DNA of 64,000 bases from Rhodococcus sp. 1163 (GCF_002091985.1 NZ_MKKX01000038.1:248001-312000), one strand, 5' to 3'. Shown: positions 44,759 through 54,160, counted from the first letter of the stretch. Program-made: numbers and translations. The notes: a model not told the origin generated them from the sequence alone.

Positions 44759-47447
44759 GCCGACCACCCAAGACGCCGACACGGCGAAAGAGCGCGACCG
44801 TGTGCGCTCGGAAACGACATTTCCCAAGCACTGGGTCGTCGACGTACTCGCCTCGGACGGGGGAGTGGTGCATCTGCGCCCGATCGTGCCGTCCGATGGG
44901 AAGGCGTTGATCGAGTTCCACAGCGGACTGTCCGAGCGCACTCGATATCTGCGATATTTCGGCCCGTACCCGACCATGCCGCAGCGTGACGTCCTCAACT
45001 TCACGACTGTCGACCATCACTCCAGGGTCGCGTTCGTGGCAATACTCGGCGACGACATCATCGCGGTCGGTCGCTACGAACGTCTCCCGGAGGGGGATGG
45101 CAACTCTGCGGAGGTCGCATTCGTCGTCGCCGACGCCCATCAAGGCCGCGGGCTCGGGCCTATCCTGCTCGAACATCTCGCCGGAGCTGCAGCGGAGAAC
45201 GGCGTCCGGATGTTCGTTGCCGAGGTGCTCGCCGAGAACCGAAACATGGTCAGCGTCTTCCGCGAAGCCGGGTATCAGGTCAGCCGAAGCTACGAAGGTG
45301 GCGTGCTGCGTCTGGAATTCGCCATCGACCCGAGTGAAGCTCTGCTGTCGGTGCGCAATTCGCGCGAGCGAGCGGCCGAGGCCCGCAGTGTCCGAAACGT
45401 ATTGAGTCCGACCTCCGTCGCAGTGATCGGCGCCTCGACCGACAGTTCCAAGGTGGGCAATGCGGTGTTGGCCAACCTCCTTGCCGGCGGCTTCACCGGA
45501 CCGGTATATCCGGTCAATGCCGATCACAAGTCAGTGCGTGGCGTTCGGGCCTACCCGTCGGTGCACGACATTCCGGATTCAGTGGATCTGGCCATCGCAG
45601 CCGTTCCTGCCGATGCCATCGACGACGTCCTCGACGACTGTCTCGACAAAGGTGTCAAAGCCCTCGTCGTCGTGTCAGGTGGGTTCGGTGAGACCGGTGA
45701 AGCGGGTCAGGAGAGCGAGCGCCGGTTGGTACACGCGGCGCGGGCGCACGGGATGAGGCTCGTCGGACCCAATGCGCTGGGCGTCGCCAACACCGACCCG
45801 GCCTTCGCCCTCAACGCAACCCTCGCTCCGCGACTTCCGATGCCTGGGCGCGTCGGCTTCTTCTGCCAATCCGGGGCCCTCGGCATCGCAATTCTCGATC
45901 AAGCAGCAAAACGCAGACTGGGTCTGTCGACCTTCGTCTCGGCGGGCAACCGCGCAGACGTGTCGGGCAACGACCTTCTGCAGTACTGGGATTCGGACCC
46001 CGAAACAGAGGTCGTTCTGCTGTACCTCGAGAGTTTCGGTAACCCACGCAAATTCACCCGGATCGCGCGTCGCGTAGCGCGTACCAAGCCCATCATCGCG
46101 GTCAAGAGTGGCAGAGGTGCGGTGCCGCCGGCACTCGCAACGGGACCTGCTATCGATGACTCCATCGTCAAGGCGTTGTTCGAGCAGGCAGGTGTGATCC
46201 AAGTCGACACCATCGCGCAGTTGTTCGACTGCGCAATTCTGTTCGGCTACCAACCATTGCCTTCCGGGCCACGCGTCGCCGTCGTCGGCAACTCGACGGC
46301 CCTCGGAGTTCTCGCCGTGGACGCTGCGCGCGCCGACGGATTGCACGCGGGAGTGCCGATCGACGTAGGGCCACAGGCCGGCCCGGAAGAATTCGCGGCC
46401 GCAGTGGCGGGTGCCCTCGCCGCCGGCGACGTCGATTCGGTCATCGTCGTCTTCGTGCCACCGGTTGCGGTCACGGTCGAGCCGTTCGCCAAAGCTCTCG
46501 GCGATGCGGTTCTCGGTGCCGACAAACCCGTCCTGACGACGTTCCTCGCGACCGAGGGGATACCGGACGTATTGGCCGTGCGCGGGGAATTCGGACAGCC
46601 GATCCGCGGATCGGTGCCTTCGTATTCGAGCCCGGAGCGTGCGGTGACGGCACTGGCGAAGGCCTGGCGTTACGCGGCCTGGCGGAGCAGGCCTGTGTCG
46701 ACACCCCTGCGGCCCAGCGGTATCGATTCCGAACGTGCACAGTCGTTGGTTCGTGACTGGTCGGCTCAGGAACACTCTCGATGGCTTTCGGATTTCGAGA
46801 CCGCCGAGCTTCTCGGGTGCTACGGGATAGAGATAACCGAGTTTCGTTCGGTGATAGATGAGGACGAAGCCGTTGCTGCCGGTGAGGAATTGGGCTATCC
46901 CGTCGCGGTCAAAGCAACAGGAGCGCAGTGGAGACACCGACCGGATCTCGGTGGGGTTCGGCTGGATCTCACTGGCCCCGAGGCCACACGTCTTGCCTAT
47001 CGCGCGCTCGCATCCGATTCTGGTGAGCCTCTGCTCCACGTCCAGAAGATGGCAGCGAAAGGTATCGGGTGTGTGGTGCGGGTTCAAGACGATCCGTCGT
47101 TCGGTTCGCTGATCTCGTTCGGACTGGCCGGGGTGATCTCGGATCTTCTGGGAGACAGGGCGTATCGCGTGCTGCCGTTGACGGAGGACGAAGCGGTACA
47201 ATTGATCGACGCACCGAAGGCTGCTCCATTGCTGTCCGGGTACCGCAATGCAGTCCCGGTCGACAAGAGCGCGCTAGTGGACCTTGTCCAACGAGTGTCG
47301 GCGATGGCCGACGATATCCCCGAGATCAGAGAACTGGCGTGCGAACCGGTTCTGGCGTCGGCGCATGGTGCACAGATCACCGATGCACGCGTACGTCTCG
47401 GACCCGAGCCGAGCAAGAACGACCTCGGCCCGCGACGCTTGCGCTGA
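44751..47447 (+). CDS. pat: Pat-type lysine acetyltransferase: GNAT plus degenerate ADP-forming acyl-CoA synthetase domain
   Basis: An 898-residue fusion. The N-terminal GNAT domain (about 30-195) has the acetyl-CoA motif AHQGRGLGPILLEHL. It is followed by a CoA-binding Rossmann domain (VAVIGASTDSSKVGNAVL), the ligase domain (PGRVGFFCQSGALGIAILDQ) and a C-terminal ATP-grasp domain. The usual SHTG phosphohistidine segment of ADP-forming synthetases reads ALATG (residues 461-465), so the His is missing and the ligase is probably not catalytic. This fits PatA of Streptomyces with an N-terminal GNAT. The GTG at 44751 has GGAGG 6 nt upstream. Likely targets are acyl-CoA synthetases. Confidence 0.88.
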   Translation: MTEPTTQDADTAKERDRVRSETTFPKHWVVDVLASDGGVVHLRPIVPSDGKALIEFHSGLSERTRYLRYFGPYPTMPQRDVLNFTTVDHHSRVAFVAILGDDIIAVGRYERLPEGDGNSAEVAFVVADAHQGRGLGPILLEHLAGAAAENGVRMFVAEVLAENRNMVSVFREAGYQVSRSYEGGVLRLEFAIDPSEALLSVRNSRERAAEARSVRNVLSPTSVAVIGASTDSSKVGNAVLANLLAGGFTGPVYPVNADHKSVRGVRAYPSVHDIPDSVDLAIAAVPADAIDDVLDDCLDKGVKALVVVSGGFGETGEAGQESERRLVHAARAHGMRLVGPNALGVANTDPAFALNATLAPRLPMPGRVGFFCQSGALGIAILDQAAKRRLGLSTFVSAGNRADVSGNDLLQYWDSDPETEVVLLYLESFGNPRKFTRIARRVARTKPIIAVKSGRGAVPPALATGPAIDDSIVKALFEQAGVIQVDTIAQLFDCAILFGYQPLPSGPRVAVVGNSTALGVLAVDAARADGLHAGVPIDVGPQAGPEEFAAAVAGALAAGDVDSVIVVFVPPVAVTVEPFAKALGDAVLGADKPVLTTFLATEGIPDVLAVRGEFGQPIRGSVPSYSSPERAVTALAKAWRYAAWRSRPVSTPLRPSGIDSERAQSLVRDWSAQEHSRWLSDFETAELLGCYGIEITEFRSVIDEDEAVAAGEELGYPVAVKATGAQWRHRPDLGGVRLDLTGPEATRLAYRALASDSGEPLLHVQKMAAKGIGCVVRVQDDPSFGSLISFGLAGVISDLLGDRAYRVLPLTEDEAVQLIDAPKAAPLLSGYRNAVPVDKSALVDLVQRVSAMADDIPEIRELACEPVLASAHGAQITDARVRLGPEPSKNDLGPRRLR

Positions 47448-47489
47448 GCGTCACGGGCGCGACTGGTTTCTCTTTCTACGGAAAGCGGG

Positions 47490-47534
47490 GGCCGAGTCGG
47501 CATTCCTAGAGGGGGGAAGGAAGCCGACTCGGCC
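47490..47534. terminator. Hairpin between pat and sigB
   Basis: GGCCGAGTCGGC at 47490-47501 is an inverted repeat of GCCGACTCGGCC at 47523-47534 with a 21-nt purine-rich loop. It lies between the convergent stops of pat (47447) and sigB (47620), so it probably terminates both. Confidence 0.6.
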
Positions 47535-47587
47535 ACCCACATCTGAGGGTGTGGCCGCAGGAATCTTCACCGCTGCGCCACTCGTCA

Positions 47588-47616
47588 GTGCGGTCGTACA
47601 GGGTGCGGTCGTACAG
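47588..47616. repeat. Tandem 15-bp repeat before the sigB stop
   Basis: GTGCGGTCGTACAG occurs at 47588-47601 and 47603-47616, a 15-bp period, in the 3' flank of sigB. No function is seen. Confidence 0.6.
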
Positions 47617-47619
47617 TCT

Positions 47620-48591
47620 TCAGCTTGCGTAGGACCGCAGCTTCTCCGCTCGGTCGCCCTGCCGAAGCTTGACCATGACCTCGCGCTCGATCTGACGAAC
47701 GCGCTCGCGCGAGAGACCGAACAATTTGCCGATCTGATCGAGCGTGCGGGGCTGCCCGTCATCCAAGCCGTACCGCAGACGGATGACCTGTTGTTCGCGC
47801 TCGTCCAGTGTGGAGAGCACTGTGCGGACGTCACTGTGAAGAAGTCCCGCAATAACCGCGTTCTCGGCGGAAGTAGCCTCGGAGTCCTCGATGAAGTCGC
47901 CGAGTGGGGCTTCCTCATCGCTGCCGACCGGCATATCGAGGCTGACCGGGTCGCGACTGTGATCGAGTAGGTCGGCAATCTTCGCGGCGGGGATTCCCGA
48001 TTCGCTGGACAGTTCGTCGTCGGTGGCCTCGCGACCGAGTTGCTGATGAAGTTCGCGCTTGATCCTGGCCAGCTTGTTCACCTGCTCGACCAGATGTACT
48101 GGTAGCCGAATGGTCCGGCTCTGGTCTGCCATTCCGCGAGTGATGGCCTGCCGGATCCACCAGGTTGCGTAGGTGGAGAACTTGAAGCCCTTTGCGTAGT
48201 CGAACTTCTCCATAGCGCGAATCAGACCGAGGTTCCCCTCCTGAATCAGATCGAGCAGCGGCATGCCACGTCCGGTGTATCGCTTCGCAAGGGACACTAC
48301 GAGACGTAGGTTCGCCTCGAGAAGATGGCTCCGAGCAGCACTCCCGTCACGGACGATGATCGCCAGCTTGCGCTTTTTGACCGCCGTCAAGCGCTTGGTG
48401 TTCTCCAGCACATTCTTCGCATACAAGCCAGCTTCGATGCGCTTGGCGAGATCCACTTCCTCTTCCGCAGTCAACAGCGCGGTGCGACCTATGCCGTTGA
48501 GATAGACGCGGACGAGATCCGCAGCCGGGCTCTGTGCGTCGAGATCGGCGTCGGTCGGACGTGGGCGGGTCGTAGTGCTGGGGCTGGTCAT
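47620..48591 (-). CDS. sigB: Principal-like stress sigma factor SigB
   Basis: A 323-residue group 2 sigma-70 factor. Region 1.2 ([20 protein letters not shown]) leads into 2.1-2.4 with the core-binding and -10-reading segments [35 protein letters not shown] and [14 protein letters not shown]. Region 3 and the 4.2 helix-turn-helix ([20 protein letters not shown]) follow. It lacks the long region 1.1 of SigA (55212-56588). It is the general stress sigma factor of mycobacteria. The ATG at 48591 has AGGAGG about 7 nt upstream. An ECF-type promoter lies upstream. It is separated from ideR by acuC-pat. Confidence 0.95.
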   Translation of the reverse strand: MTSPSTTTRPRPTDADLDAQSPAADLVRVYLNGIGRTALLTAEEEVDLAKRIEAGLYAKNVLENTKRLTAVKKRKLAIIVRDGSAARSHLLEANLRLVVSLAKRYTGRGMPLLDLIQEGNLGLIRAMEKFDYAKGFKFSTYATWWIRQAITRGMADQSRTIRLPVHLVEQVNKLARIKRELHQQLGREATDDELSSESGIPAAKIADLLDHSRDPVSLDMPVGSDEEAPLGDFIEDSEATSAENAVIAGLLHSDVRTVLSTLDEREQQVIRLRYGLDDGQPRTLDQIGKLFGLSRERVRQIEREVMVKLRQGDRAEKLRSYAS

Positions 48592-48627
48592 GACTTGCCT
48601 CCTGATCGGTGGTGTCTCATAGGGATC

Positions 48628-48655
48628 AACGTCCGGGTGTCCCCGAAAAGTTCCC
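48628..48655 (-). promoter_or_regulatory. SigE/SigH-type promoter of sigB
   Basis: On the minus strand GGGAAC (48650-48655) is followed after 18 bp by CGTT (48628-48631). This matches the GGAAC/CGTT consensus of the ECF sigma factors SigE and SigH, which drive sigB in mycobacteria. It lies 40-65 bp before the ATG at 48591. Which ECF factor recognises it is not known. Confidence 0.6.
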
Positions 48656-48739
48656 ACGCTCCACCCTCTGATACCCGCTTGACCAGCGTCTATCCCGTGC
48701 CCGTCCTGAGAAGTTGCTGAGAAGGTTCAGGCTTGGAAC

Positions 48740-50236
48740 TCAGTCCTCTGCACCCTCCGGCGCGAGGAGTCCGTGACGGAACAGGCCGGTGATCAGCTCG
48801 ACGGCACCCTCGAGTAGGTCGGTCTCGTCGAGATCGTTCGCCGAGGCCAACAGTGCGACCAATTCGCGTAGCGCCAGACCATTCGGTCGCATTCCTGCGA
48901 GCAAGCGTGCGCCCAACTCGTCGATCTCGTGCTTCCAGTTCGGCCCGTTTCCGCGGTACACACGGACGACCTCCTCGCTCCACCCGTCTTCGCCCGGCAG
49001 ATAGACACGTTCGAGGGCCGTCGCGGGATCGAGCCGAAACACGGCGTCAGCGGGATCGTTTTCACGAAGCCAGGCGACCCTGTCGAAATAGGCGATCGCT
49101 TCGTTGCCGAGCGGATCTTCGAATGCATGGTGAAGGTCCTCGGCCAGAACATCGCTCGGCAGGTCGGTCTTGCGCAGATAGACGAATCCGAACCCGATGC
49201 CTTCGACCTCGGCCTCGGCGAAGTGCGCCAGCCAGGACTCTGCCAAACCCCCTCCTGTGACGTCCCGTTGATCGACCCCACCGTCTCGCAACCACGTACC
49301 TACATACAGTGCTGGGTCGGCAACGTCGCGCTGCACGATCCACGCATCCACGCCGTGATCGGGAATCCATGATGCGACACGCGCGCGCCAATCCTCGCCG
49401 CTGACGTGGATCCAGGACGCCAGAACGACGGCAGTACCACCGGGCTTCAAGTGGTTCGGGGCCTGTTCGATCATCAGTTTGCTCGCCCCGTCGAGATCGA
49501 TCCCCGAGTCGCGGTAGCTGTGTTCGATCGTTCCGCGCCCGACGACGAACGGCGGGTTGGCAACGATCCGATCGAAGGTCCTATCCGCGACGGGCTCGAA
49601 CCAGGATCCGCGCAGCAGCTCGATGTCATTGCCGTTGAGAGCACACGTTGCCTCGGCCAGAAGCATCGAACGCTCACTGATGTCGGTACCGGTCACGGTG
49701 TCGGCGTACTCGGCCGCGTGGATCGCCTGCACCCCACACCCGGTACCGACGTCGAGGACATCTCCTACCTGGGTGGTCGGAGTTCCGCGAAGTAGCGAGA
49801 GCGATGCCTGACCGACACCCAGTACGTGATCGGTGGCGGTTGGTAGTGGACGCATGCTGCCGTCGAGATCGGAGAAGATCCAGCGGGTGCCGTATCCGGC
49901 GTCGAGTGGTCGAATGTCGAGCAAGGCACGCACACGATCAGGCTCGACCCGCTCGACGATTCCAGCTGCGAGAGCGTCGTCGATCGAGAGCGGGGACAGG
50001 GCTTCGGCAGCCTCGAGCTCTTCGATGTCGTCGACGAGTAGGAACAGTCGAATCAGAACACCCAGGCGCCCACGATCTTTGCTCTCGCGCCGCACCGGGA
50101 CAGGTTCGCTACGCATCAGGGCGGCGTGGGCGTGATCTCCGAGTGCTTCGAGAAGACTGTCGGCGTTGTAGGAACTCGTTTCGAACGCTTGTCGAAGAGA
50201 TGGGCATGCAGAAAGCAGTGTTGCAGTCACCGACAC
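48740..50236 (-). CDS. Class I SAM-dependent methyltransferase with an unannotated N-terminal domain
   Basis: A 498-residue protein. The N-terminal 130 residues are helical and resemble a DUF7059-type region (LIRLFLLVDDIEELEAAEAL). The methyltransferase core has motif I DVLDVGTGCGVQAIHAA and a catalytic NPPFVVGRG, an N/D-P-P-Y/F loop that in HemK/PrmC and RsmC/D-type enzymes methylates amides or amino-group nitrogens. The C-terminal 150 residues are unassigned. Substrate is unknown. Start is GTG at 50236, with an in-frame GTG at 50230. It lies upstream of sigB by 148 bp. Confidence 0.8.
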   Translation of the reverse strand: MSVTATLLSACPSLRQAFETSSYNADSLLEALGDHAHAALMRSEPVPVRRESKDRGRLGVLIRLFLLVDDIEELEAAEALSPLSIDDALAAGIVERVEPDRVRALLDIRPLDAGYGTRWIFSDLDGSMRPLPTATDHVLGVGQASLSLLRGTPTTQVGDVLDVGTGCGVQAIHAAEYADTVTGTDISERSMLLAEATCALNGNDIELLRGSWFEPVADRTFDRIVANPPFVVGRGTIEHSYRDSGIDLDGASKLMIEQAPNHLKPGGTAVVLASWIHVSGEDWRARVASWIPDHGVDAWIVQRDVADPALYVGTWLRDGGVDQRDVTGGGLAESWLAHFAEAEVEGIGFGFVYLRKTDLPSDVLAEDLHHAFEDPLGNEAIAYFDRVAWLRENDPADAVFRLDPATALERVYLPGEDGWSEEVVRVYRGNGPNWKHEIDELGARLLAGMRPNGLALRELVALLASANDLDETDLLEGAVELITGLFRHGLLAPEGAED

Positions 50237-50281
50237 AGTCTTTCAGGCAGCGAGCACCGCTGTGTCCACCCGGCGTGCCTG

Positions 50282-50650
50282 TCAGTCTTCGCTTGCGTCG
50301 ATGACCCGATGGGAGCGGGCCTCGATCTGTGTCGACTCGACGTGTCGGCCGTCGTAGCGGCTCACTTCGTTCTTGGTCCGCGGCGGGCGATCGTTGGCGA
50401 TGAGTACCGCAATCCAGGGGAGAGGGATGGAGACCCCGACGATCGCCATCGCTATCCACGGATTGGCCCACATGCTGTACGACACGGCGGCGAGAACCAG
50501 CGCGGGGATACGGAAAGACATGATGAACATGTATTTCCGCACGCGAGCTTTGTGCTGATCTTCGACCGACTGCTGCGCCTCGGTGATCAATGTGGGGTTA
50601 CGGGCCGATCCACTCTCGGCCGAGCCGGAAAACCCCTGGGTTCTCGTCAT
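50282..50650 (-). CDS. DUF3099 membrane protein, Rv2709-like
   Basis: A 122-residue protein. The soluble N-terminus has LITEAQQSVEDQHKARVRKY, characteristic of DUF3099. Two transmembrane helices span about residues 41-59 and 66-85, with a charged C-terminal tail. Function is unknown, but the gene has the same place near sigB in M. tuberculosis. The ATG at 50650 has GGAGGG directly before it, a very short spacing, but no better start was found. It lies 45 bp upstream of the methyltransferase gene and divergent from DUF3039. Confidence 0.87.
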   Translation of the reverse strand: MTRTQGFSGSAESGSARNPTLITEAQQSVEDQHKARVRKYMFIMSFRIPALVLAAVSYSMWANPWIAMAIVGVSIPLPWIAVLIANDRPPRTKNEVSRYDGRHVESTQIEARSHRVIDASED

Positions 50651-50733
50651 CCCTCCACTGTGGCACTACCTCACCCGGAATGCACTTGTCGGCGTCGTTC
50701 GTCTCAGAACGACGGATGCGGAATAATCGAATC

Positions 50734-50970
50734 ATGAGCACTCAGACGAAAGACCGCCCCGAGATCGCGCCGGACGAAACCACGGAAGACGACCGACCGA
50801 AGTTCTTTCATTACGTGAAGAAGAACAAGATCACCGAAAGTGCTGTCATGGGCACACACGTCGTCGCGCTGTGCGGTGAAGTTTTCCCGGTGACCAAATC
50901 GGCGAAGCCAGGCTCGCCGGTGTGCCCAGACTGCAAGAAGGTCTACGAGGGATTGAAGAAGGGCGACTGA
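50734..50970 (+). CDS. DUF3039 protein, Rv2708c-like
   Basis: A 78-residue cytoplasmic protein. A probable zinc site is formed by His42, Cys47 and the CPDC pair (HVVALCGEVFPVTK, then PGSPVCPDCKKVYEG), the DUF3039 pattern. The N-terminal third is acidic and disordered. Function is unknown. It is conserved beside Rv2709-like DUF3099 in mycobacteria. The last 28 bp overlap the 3' end of the opposing YihY gene. The ATG at 50734 has GCGGAAT upstream, a weak site. Confidence 0.87.
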   Translation: MSTQTKDRPEIAPDETTEDDRPKFFHYVKKNKITESAVMGTHVVALCGEVFPVTKSAKPGSPVCPDCKKVYEGLKKGD

Positions 50971-52136
50971 CCGCGGTCCGGATCCTGCAGATGGTCGCCG
51001 GAGGGCGGGACTTTGGGGGTAGGGCCCGGGTGAGGTGGGCCGTCGGGTTCCGCCGAGGTGTCGGGTGAGGGTGAACTCCCCGATGCTTCCTTGAACCTGT
51101 TCGATCGCCCCCTGTCCTGTCCGACCCGGATCGGGCCTGTGGCCAACCTCCACGCGACCGCTGTCACCGGCCCCGACTCCTCGGAATCTGCCTGCGCAGC
51201 GAGCCATCCCTTCATCTGATCGATCCTGGTCGCCCGCGCGGGGAAGAACTCCTGGATGGTCGCGTTGAACTCTGCGCCGAGAACGACTGCGAACCCCAGG
51301 AAGAAAGTGAACAACAGAAACGCGATGGGAGTCGCGAGCGCGCCGTAGGTGTAACCGGTTCCGGTGATCCAGGTCAGATAGCGGCGAAGCACCGCGCTGG
51401 CGATCATGAAGAACACGCCCGCCAGCAACGCTCCTCCGAGAAGTCGGTGCCACGGGAGCGAAGTGTGCAGCGCCACCTTGTAGAGCGTGGTCAATCCGGC
51501 GATGAGAAGCAGTCCGACGGCGGGGTAGTAGAAGAAGTCGATCAGTTCGGTACCGATTTCGAACCATGAACCCGGGAGGATCTGCTTCACGTACGTAGGG
51601 CCCAGCGCAACCAGCGGTAGGACGAACACTGCTGCGATCAGAAACGCCATGTAGAGCAGCAGGGCGAAGACTCGCTGCCAAATCGGGTGACGTGCATCCT
51701 GCTGGCCGTGCGCTTCGACTATCGAATCGACGAACGTGGAGATCGCCGACGATCCCGCCCACAGAGACAAGACGAAACCGGCGGACACGACCTCGCCTCG
51801 TCCTTGCTGGAGTATGTCCTGGACTGTCGGGGTGATGATGCCGTCGACGACGCTGTCGCTGAAGACCGTGCTGCTGAAGGTGATGATCTTCGACTCGATG
51901 ATGTCGATGGTGTTGGGACCGAACCAGCCGGCGACGAACCCGAGACTGCCGAGTACTCCAAGCAACAACGGCGGGAGTGAGAGCGTCTGCCAGAACGCCG
52001 CAGTCGCAGCTTTGCTGAAGATCGAGTCGTCCCAGGACTTGGTCAGTGTGCGAAGCGTCACAACCCAGATGGATCGAAGCGGCCGTCTCCTGGACAACTG
52101 CCCGCTCGGTGGTGTTTCGCCTGCAGAATCACTCAT
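50943..52136 (-). CDS. YihY/virulence factor BrkB family membrane protein, Rv2707-like
   Basis: A 397-residue integral membrane protein with six transmembrane helices between about residues 40 and 300 (TAAFWQTLSLPPLLLGVLGS, FVLSLWAGSSAISTFVDSIV, LLYMAFLIAAVFVLPLVALG, and others). The YihY/BrkB signature YTYGALATPIAFLLFTFFLG is clear. The C-terminal 100 residues are Pro/Ser/Gly-rich and cytoplasmic. Earlier annotation as RNase BN is not supported. The ATG at 52136 has GGAGG 4 nt upstream (52141-52145). It diverges from the helicase gene and overlaps DUF3039 at its 3' end by 28 bp. Confidence 0.92.
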   Translation of the reverse strand: MSDSAGETPPSGQLSRRRPLRSIWVVTLRTLTKSWDDSIFSKAATAAFWQTLSLPPLLLGVLGSLGFVAGWFGPNTIDIIESKIITFSSTVFSDSVVDGIITPTVQDILQQGRGEVVSAGFVLSLWAGSSAISTFVDSIVEAHGQQDARHPIWQRVFALLLYMAFLIAAVFVLPLVALGPTYVKQILPGSWFEIGTELIDFFYYPAVGLLLIAGLTTLYKVALHTSLPWHRLLGGALLAGVFFMIASAVLRRYLTWITGTGYTYGALATPIAFLLFTFFLGFAVVLGAEFNATIQEFFPARATRIDQMKGWLAAQADSEESGPVTAVAWRLATGPIRVGQDRGRSNRFKEASGSSPSPDTSAEPDGPPHPGPTPKVPPSGDHLQDPDRGQSPFFNPS

Positions 52137-52315
52137 GATTCCTCCAGCATTCCTGAACGAGGCTCGGAGTGCCCGTTTGCACCCGTCGTGTCGCTGGAGG
52201 AGTCGAACGATCGAGCCCCTCGGGTGCTCCTTCCGATGCGAGATCGGTCGGTGCGGAGCGATAGGCTCCACGGCGGGAACTGCAGGGCAACCGAGAGCGC
52301 GAGGAATTCGATCGA

Positions 52316-54091
52316 ATGCCAGGAACCGGCGGGCCAGTGAGCGCTGACATGACCGAAGCCGAATCAACAGACCGAAGAGCACCCACCGAAAGTTCGGCAG
52401 GTGGCGCGCCGCTGCGCGCATGGCAGAGACGCGCCCTGACCCGATATCTGGTGGCCTCACCCAAGGATTTTCTCGCTGTCGCGACGCCGGGAGCAGGTAA
52501 GACCACCTTCGCCTTGCGCGTCGCATCGGAGCTGTTGGCGCACCGAACCGTCGATCAGATCACCGTCGTCGCCCCGACCGAACACTTGAAGCACCAGTGG
52601 GCGGAATCCGCTGCTCGCGTGGGAATTGCGCTCGACTCTCGCTTCTCCAACTCGACCGGTCAGACCTCGAGTGACTACCACGGCGTGGTCGTCACGTATG
52701 CCCAGATCGCTTCACACCCGTTCCGCCATCGGGTGCGCACCGAGGCTCGGCGCACGCTTGTCATCCTCGACGAGATCCATCACGGTGGTGACGCCAAGAG
52801 TTGGGGCGAGGGCATCCGCGAGGCCTTCGGTGACGCAACCCGCAGACTGGCGTTGACCGGTACGCCTTTCCGCAGCGACGACAGCCCGATTCCGTTCATC
52901 AACTACGAACCGGACGACGAGGGGTTGATGCGTTCACGCGCCGACCACTCGTACGGCTATTCCGAGGCTTTGGCCGACGGTGTCGTACGGCCGGTTGTGT
53001 TCCTCGCGTATTCGGGTGAGGCGCGGTGGCGAGACAACGCCGGGGAAGAGTTCACCGCACGACTGGGTGAGCCACTGAGTGCCGAGCAGACCGCACGGGC
53101 GTGGCGGACAGCTCTCGATCCGCAGGGCGACTGGATGCCCGCTGTGCTGTTGGCCGCACACACCAGACTCGGGCAACTGAGGGCCGGAGGCATGCCGGAC
53201 GCAGGTGGACTCGTGATCGCCACCGACCAAACCGTTGCGCGTGCCTACGCCAAGCTGCTCGAGGTGATCACCGGGGAATCACCGTCGATCGTTCTGTCCG
53301 ACGACCCGACGTCGTCGGCGCGGATCGCCGAGTTCGGGAAAAGCACCCAACAGTGGATGGTTGCGGTCCGGATGGTGTCGGAAGGCGTCGACGTTCCGCG
53401 ATTGGCAGTGGGTGTGTACGCGACGAGCGCGTCGACACCGCTCTATTTCGCTCAGGCCATCGGTCGTTTCGTTCGATCACGCCGCAAGGGCGAGACCGCA
53501 AGCGTTTTTCTGCCGTCGGTGCCGGTTCTGTTGGACTTGGCAAGTCAGCTCGAGGCGCAGCGTGACCACGTCTTGGGTAAGCCCCATCGCGAAAAGGACG
53601 GGTTCGACGACGAGTTGCTCGCCGATGCCAACAAGCAGAAGGACGAGCTAGGCGAGGAGGAGAAGGCGTACACCTCGCTCGGTGCGGACGCGGAGCTCGA
53701 TCAGGTGATCTACGACGGATCCTCTTTCGGGACCGCGACATTCTCGGGAAGCGACGAGGAAGCCGACTACCTCGGCCTTCCTGGGCTGTTGGATGCCAAA
53801 CAGATGCGGGACCTGCTTCGTCAACGCCAGCAGGAACAGATCGACAAGCCGACAGCACCCGGACTGTCCGTCCCCGCTCCGATAGCGGTGTCCGAACGTG
53901 CGTCCTCGGCCGGCCAGCTGGCCGGGCTTCGTCGTGAACTCAACAGTCTGGTTGCCGTGTACCACCATCGCACCGGGAAGCCTCACGGGATCATTCACGG
54001 GGACTTACGGCGCATCTGTGGTGGGCCACCGACCGCCATGGCCACCGCAGATCAGCTGAGCGAGCGGATCGTTCAACTGCGGAAGATGTAA
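52316..54091 (+). CDS. DEAD/DEAH-box SF2 helicase
   Basis: A 591-residue helicase. RecA domain 1 has LRAWQRRALTRYL (Q-like motif), P-loop ATPGAGKTT (56-64), DEIH (152-155) and LTGTPFRSDD. Domain 2 has MVSEGVDVPRLAVGVYATSA and QAIGRFVRSRRKGE. The C-terminal 150 residues, with an Ala/Glu-rich linker and VYHHRTGKPHGIIHGDLRRI, are family-specific. It resembles the type I/III restriction R-subunit-like DNA/RNA helicases (EcoEI-R type), but no methylase or nuclease partner is here. ATG at 52316 has GAGGAA 9 nt upstream; an ATG at 52349 is possible. Confidence 0.87.
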   Translation: MPGTGGPVSADMTEAESTDRRAPTESSAGGAPLRAWQRRALTRYLVASPKDFLAVATPGAGKTTFALRVASELLAHRTVDQITVVAPTEHLKHQWAESAARVGIALDSRFSNSTGQTSSDYHGVVVTYAQIASHPFRHRVRTEARRTLVILDEIHHGGDAKSWGEGIREAFGDATRRLALTGTPFRSDDSPIPFINYEPDDEGLMRSRADHSYGYSEALADGVVRPVVFLAYSGEARWRDNAGEEFTARLGEPLSAEQTARAWRTALDPQGDWMPAVLLAAHTRLGQLRAGGMPDAGGLVIATDQTVARAYAKLLEVITGESPSIVLSDDPTSSARIAEFGKSTQQWMVAVRMVSEGVDVPRLAVGVYATSASTPLYFAQAIGRFVRSRRKGETASVFLPSVPVLLDLASQLEAQRDHVLGKPHREKDGFDDELLADANKQKDELGEEEKAYTSLGADAELDQVIYDGSSFGTATFSGSDEEADYLGLPGLLDAKQMRDLLRQRQQEQIDKPTAPGLSVPAPIAVSERASSAGQLAGLRRELNSLVAVYHHRTGKPHGIIHGDLRRICGGPPTAMATADQLSERIVQLRKM

Positions 54092-54120
54092 CGAGCAGAA
54101 GTTGGATCCCGGACACAGTG

Positions 54121-54160
54121 CAGAACGGGTGGCCACGATTTCTCGTGGCCACCCGTTCTG
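54121..54160. terminator. Terminator between the helicase and DUF7455 genes
   Basis: A perfect 18-bp stem (54121-54138 with 54143-54160) and a 4-nt loop sits between the convergent stops at 54091 and 54217. Confidence 0.9.

Noticed and set aside
45675-47201. 508-codon open frame on the minus strand
   Set aside because: Antisense to pat, no domain, no ribosome site.
52316-54091. Type I/III restriction system suggested by an EcoEI-R-like helicase
   Set aside because: No methyltransferase, specificity or nuclease gene is adjacent; the helicase stands alone between YihY and DUF7455.
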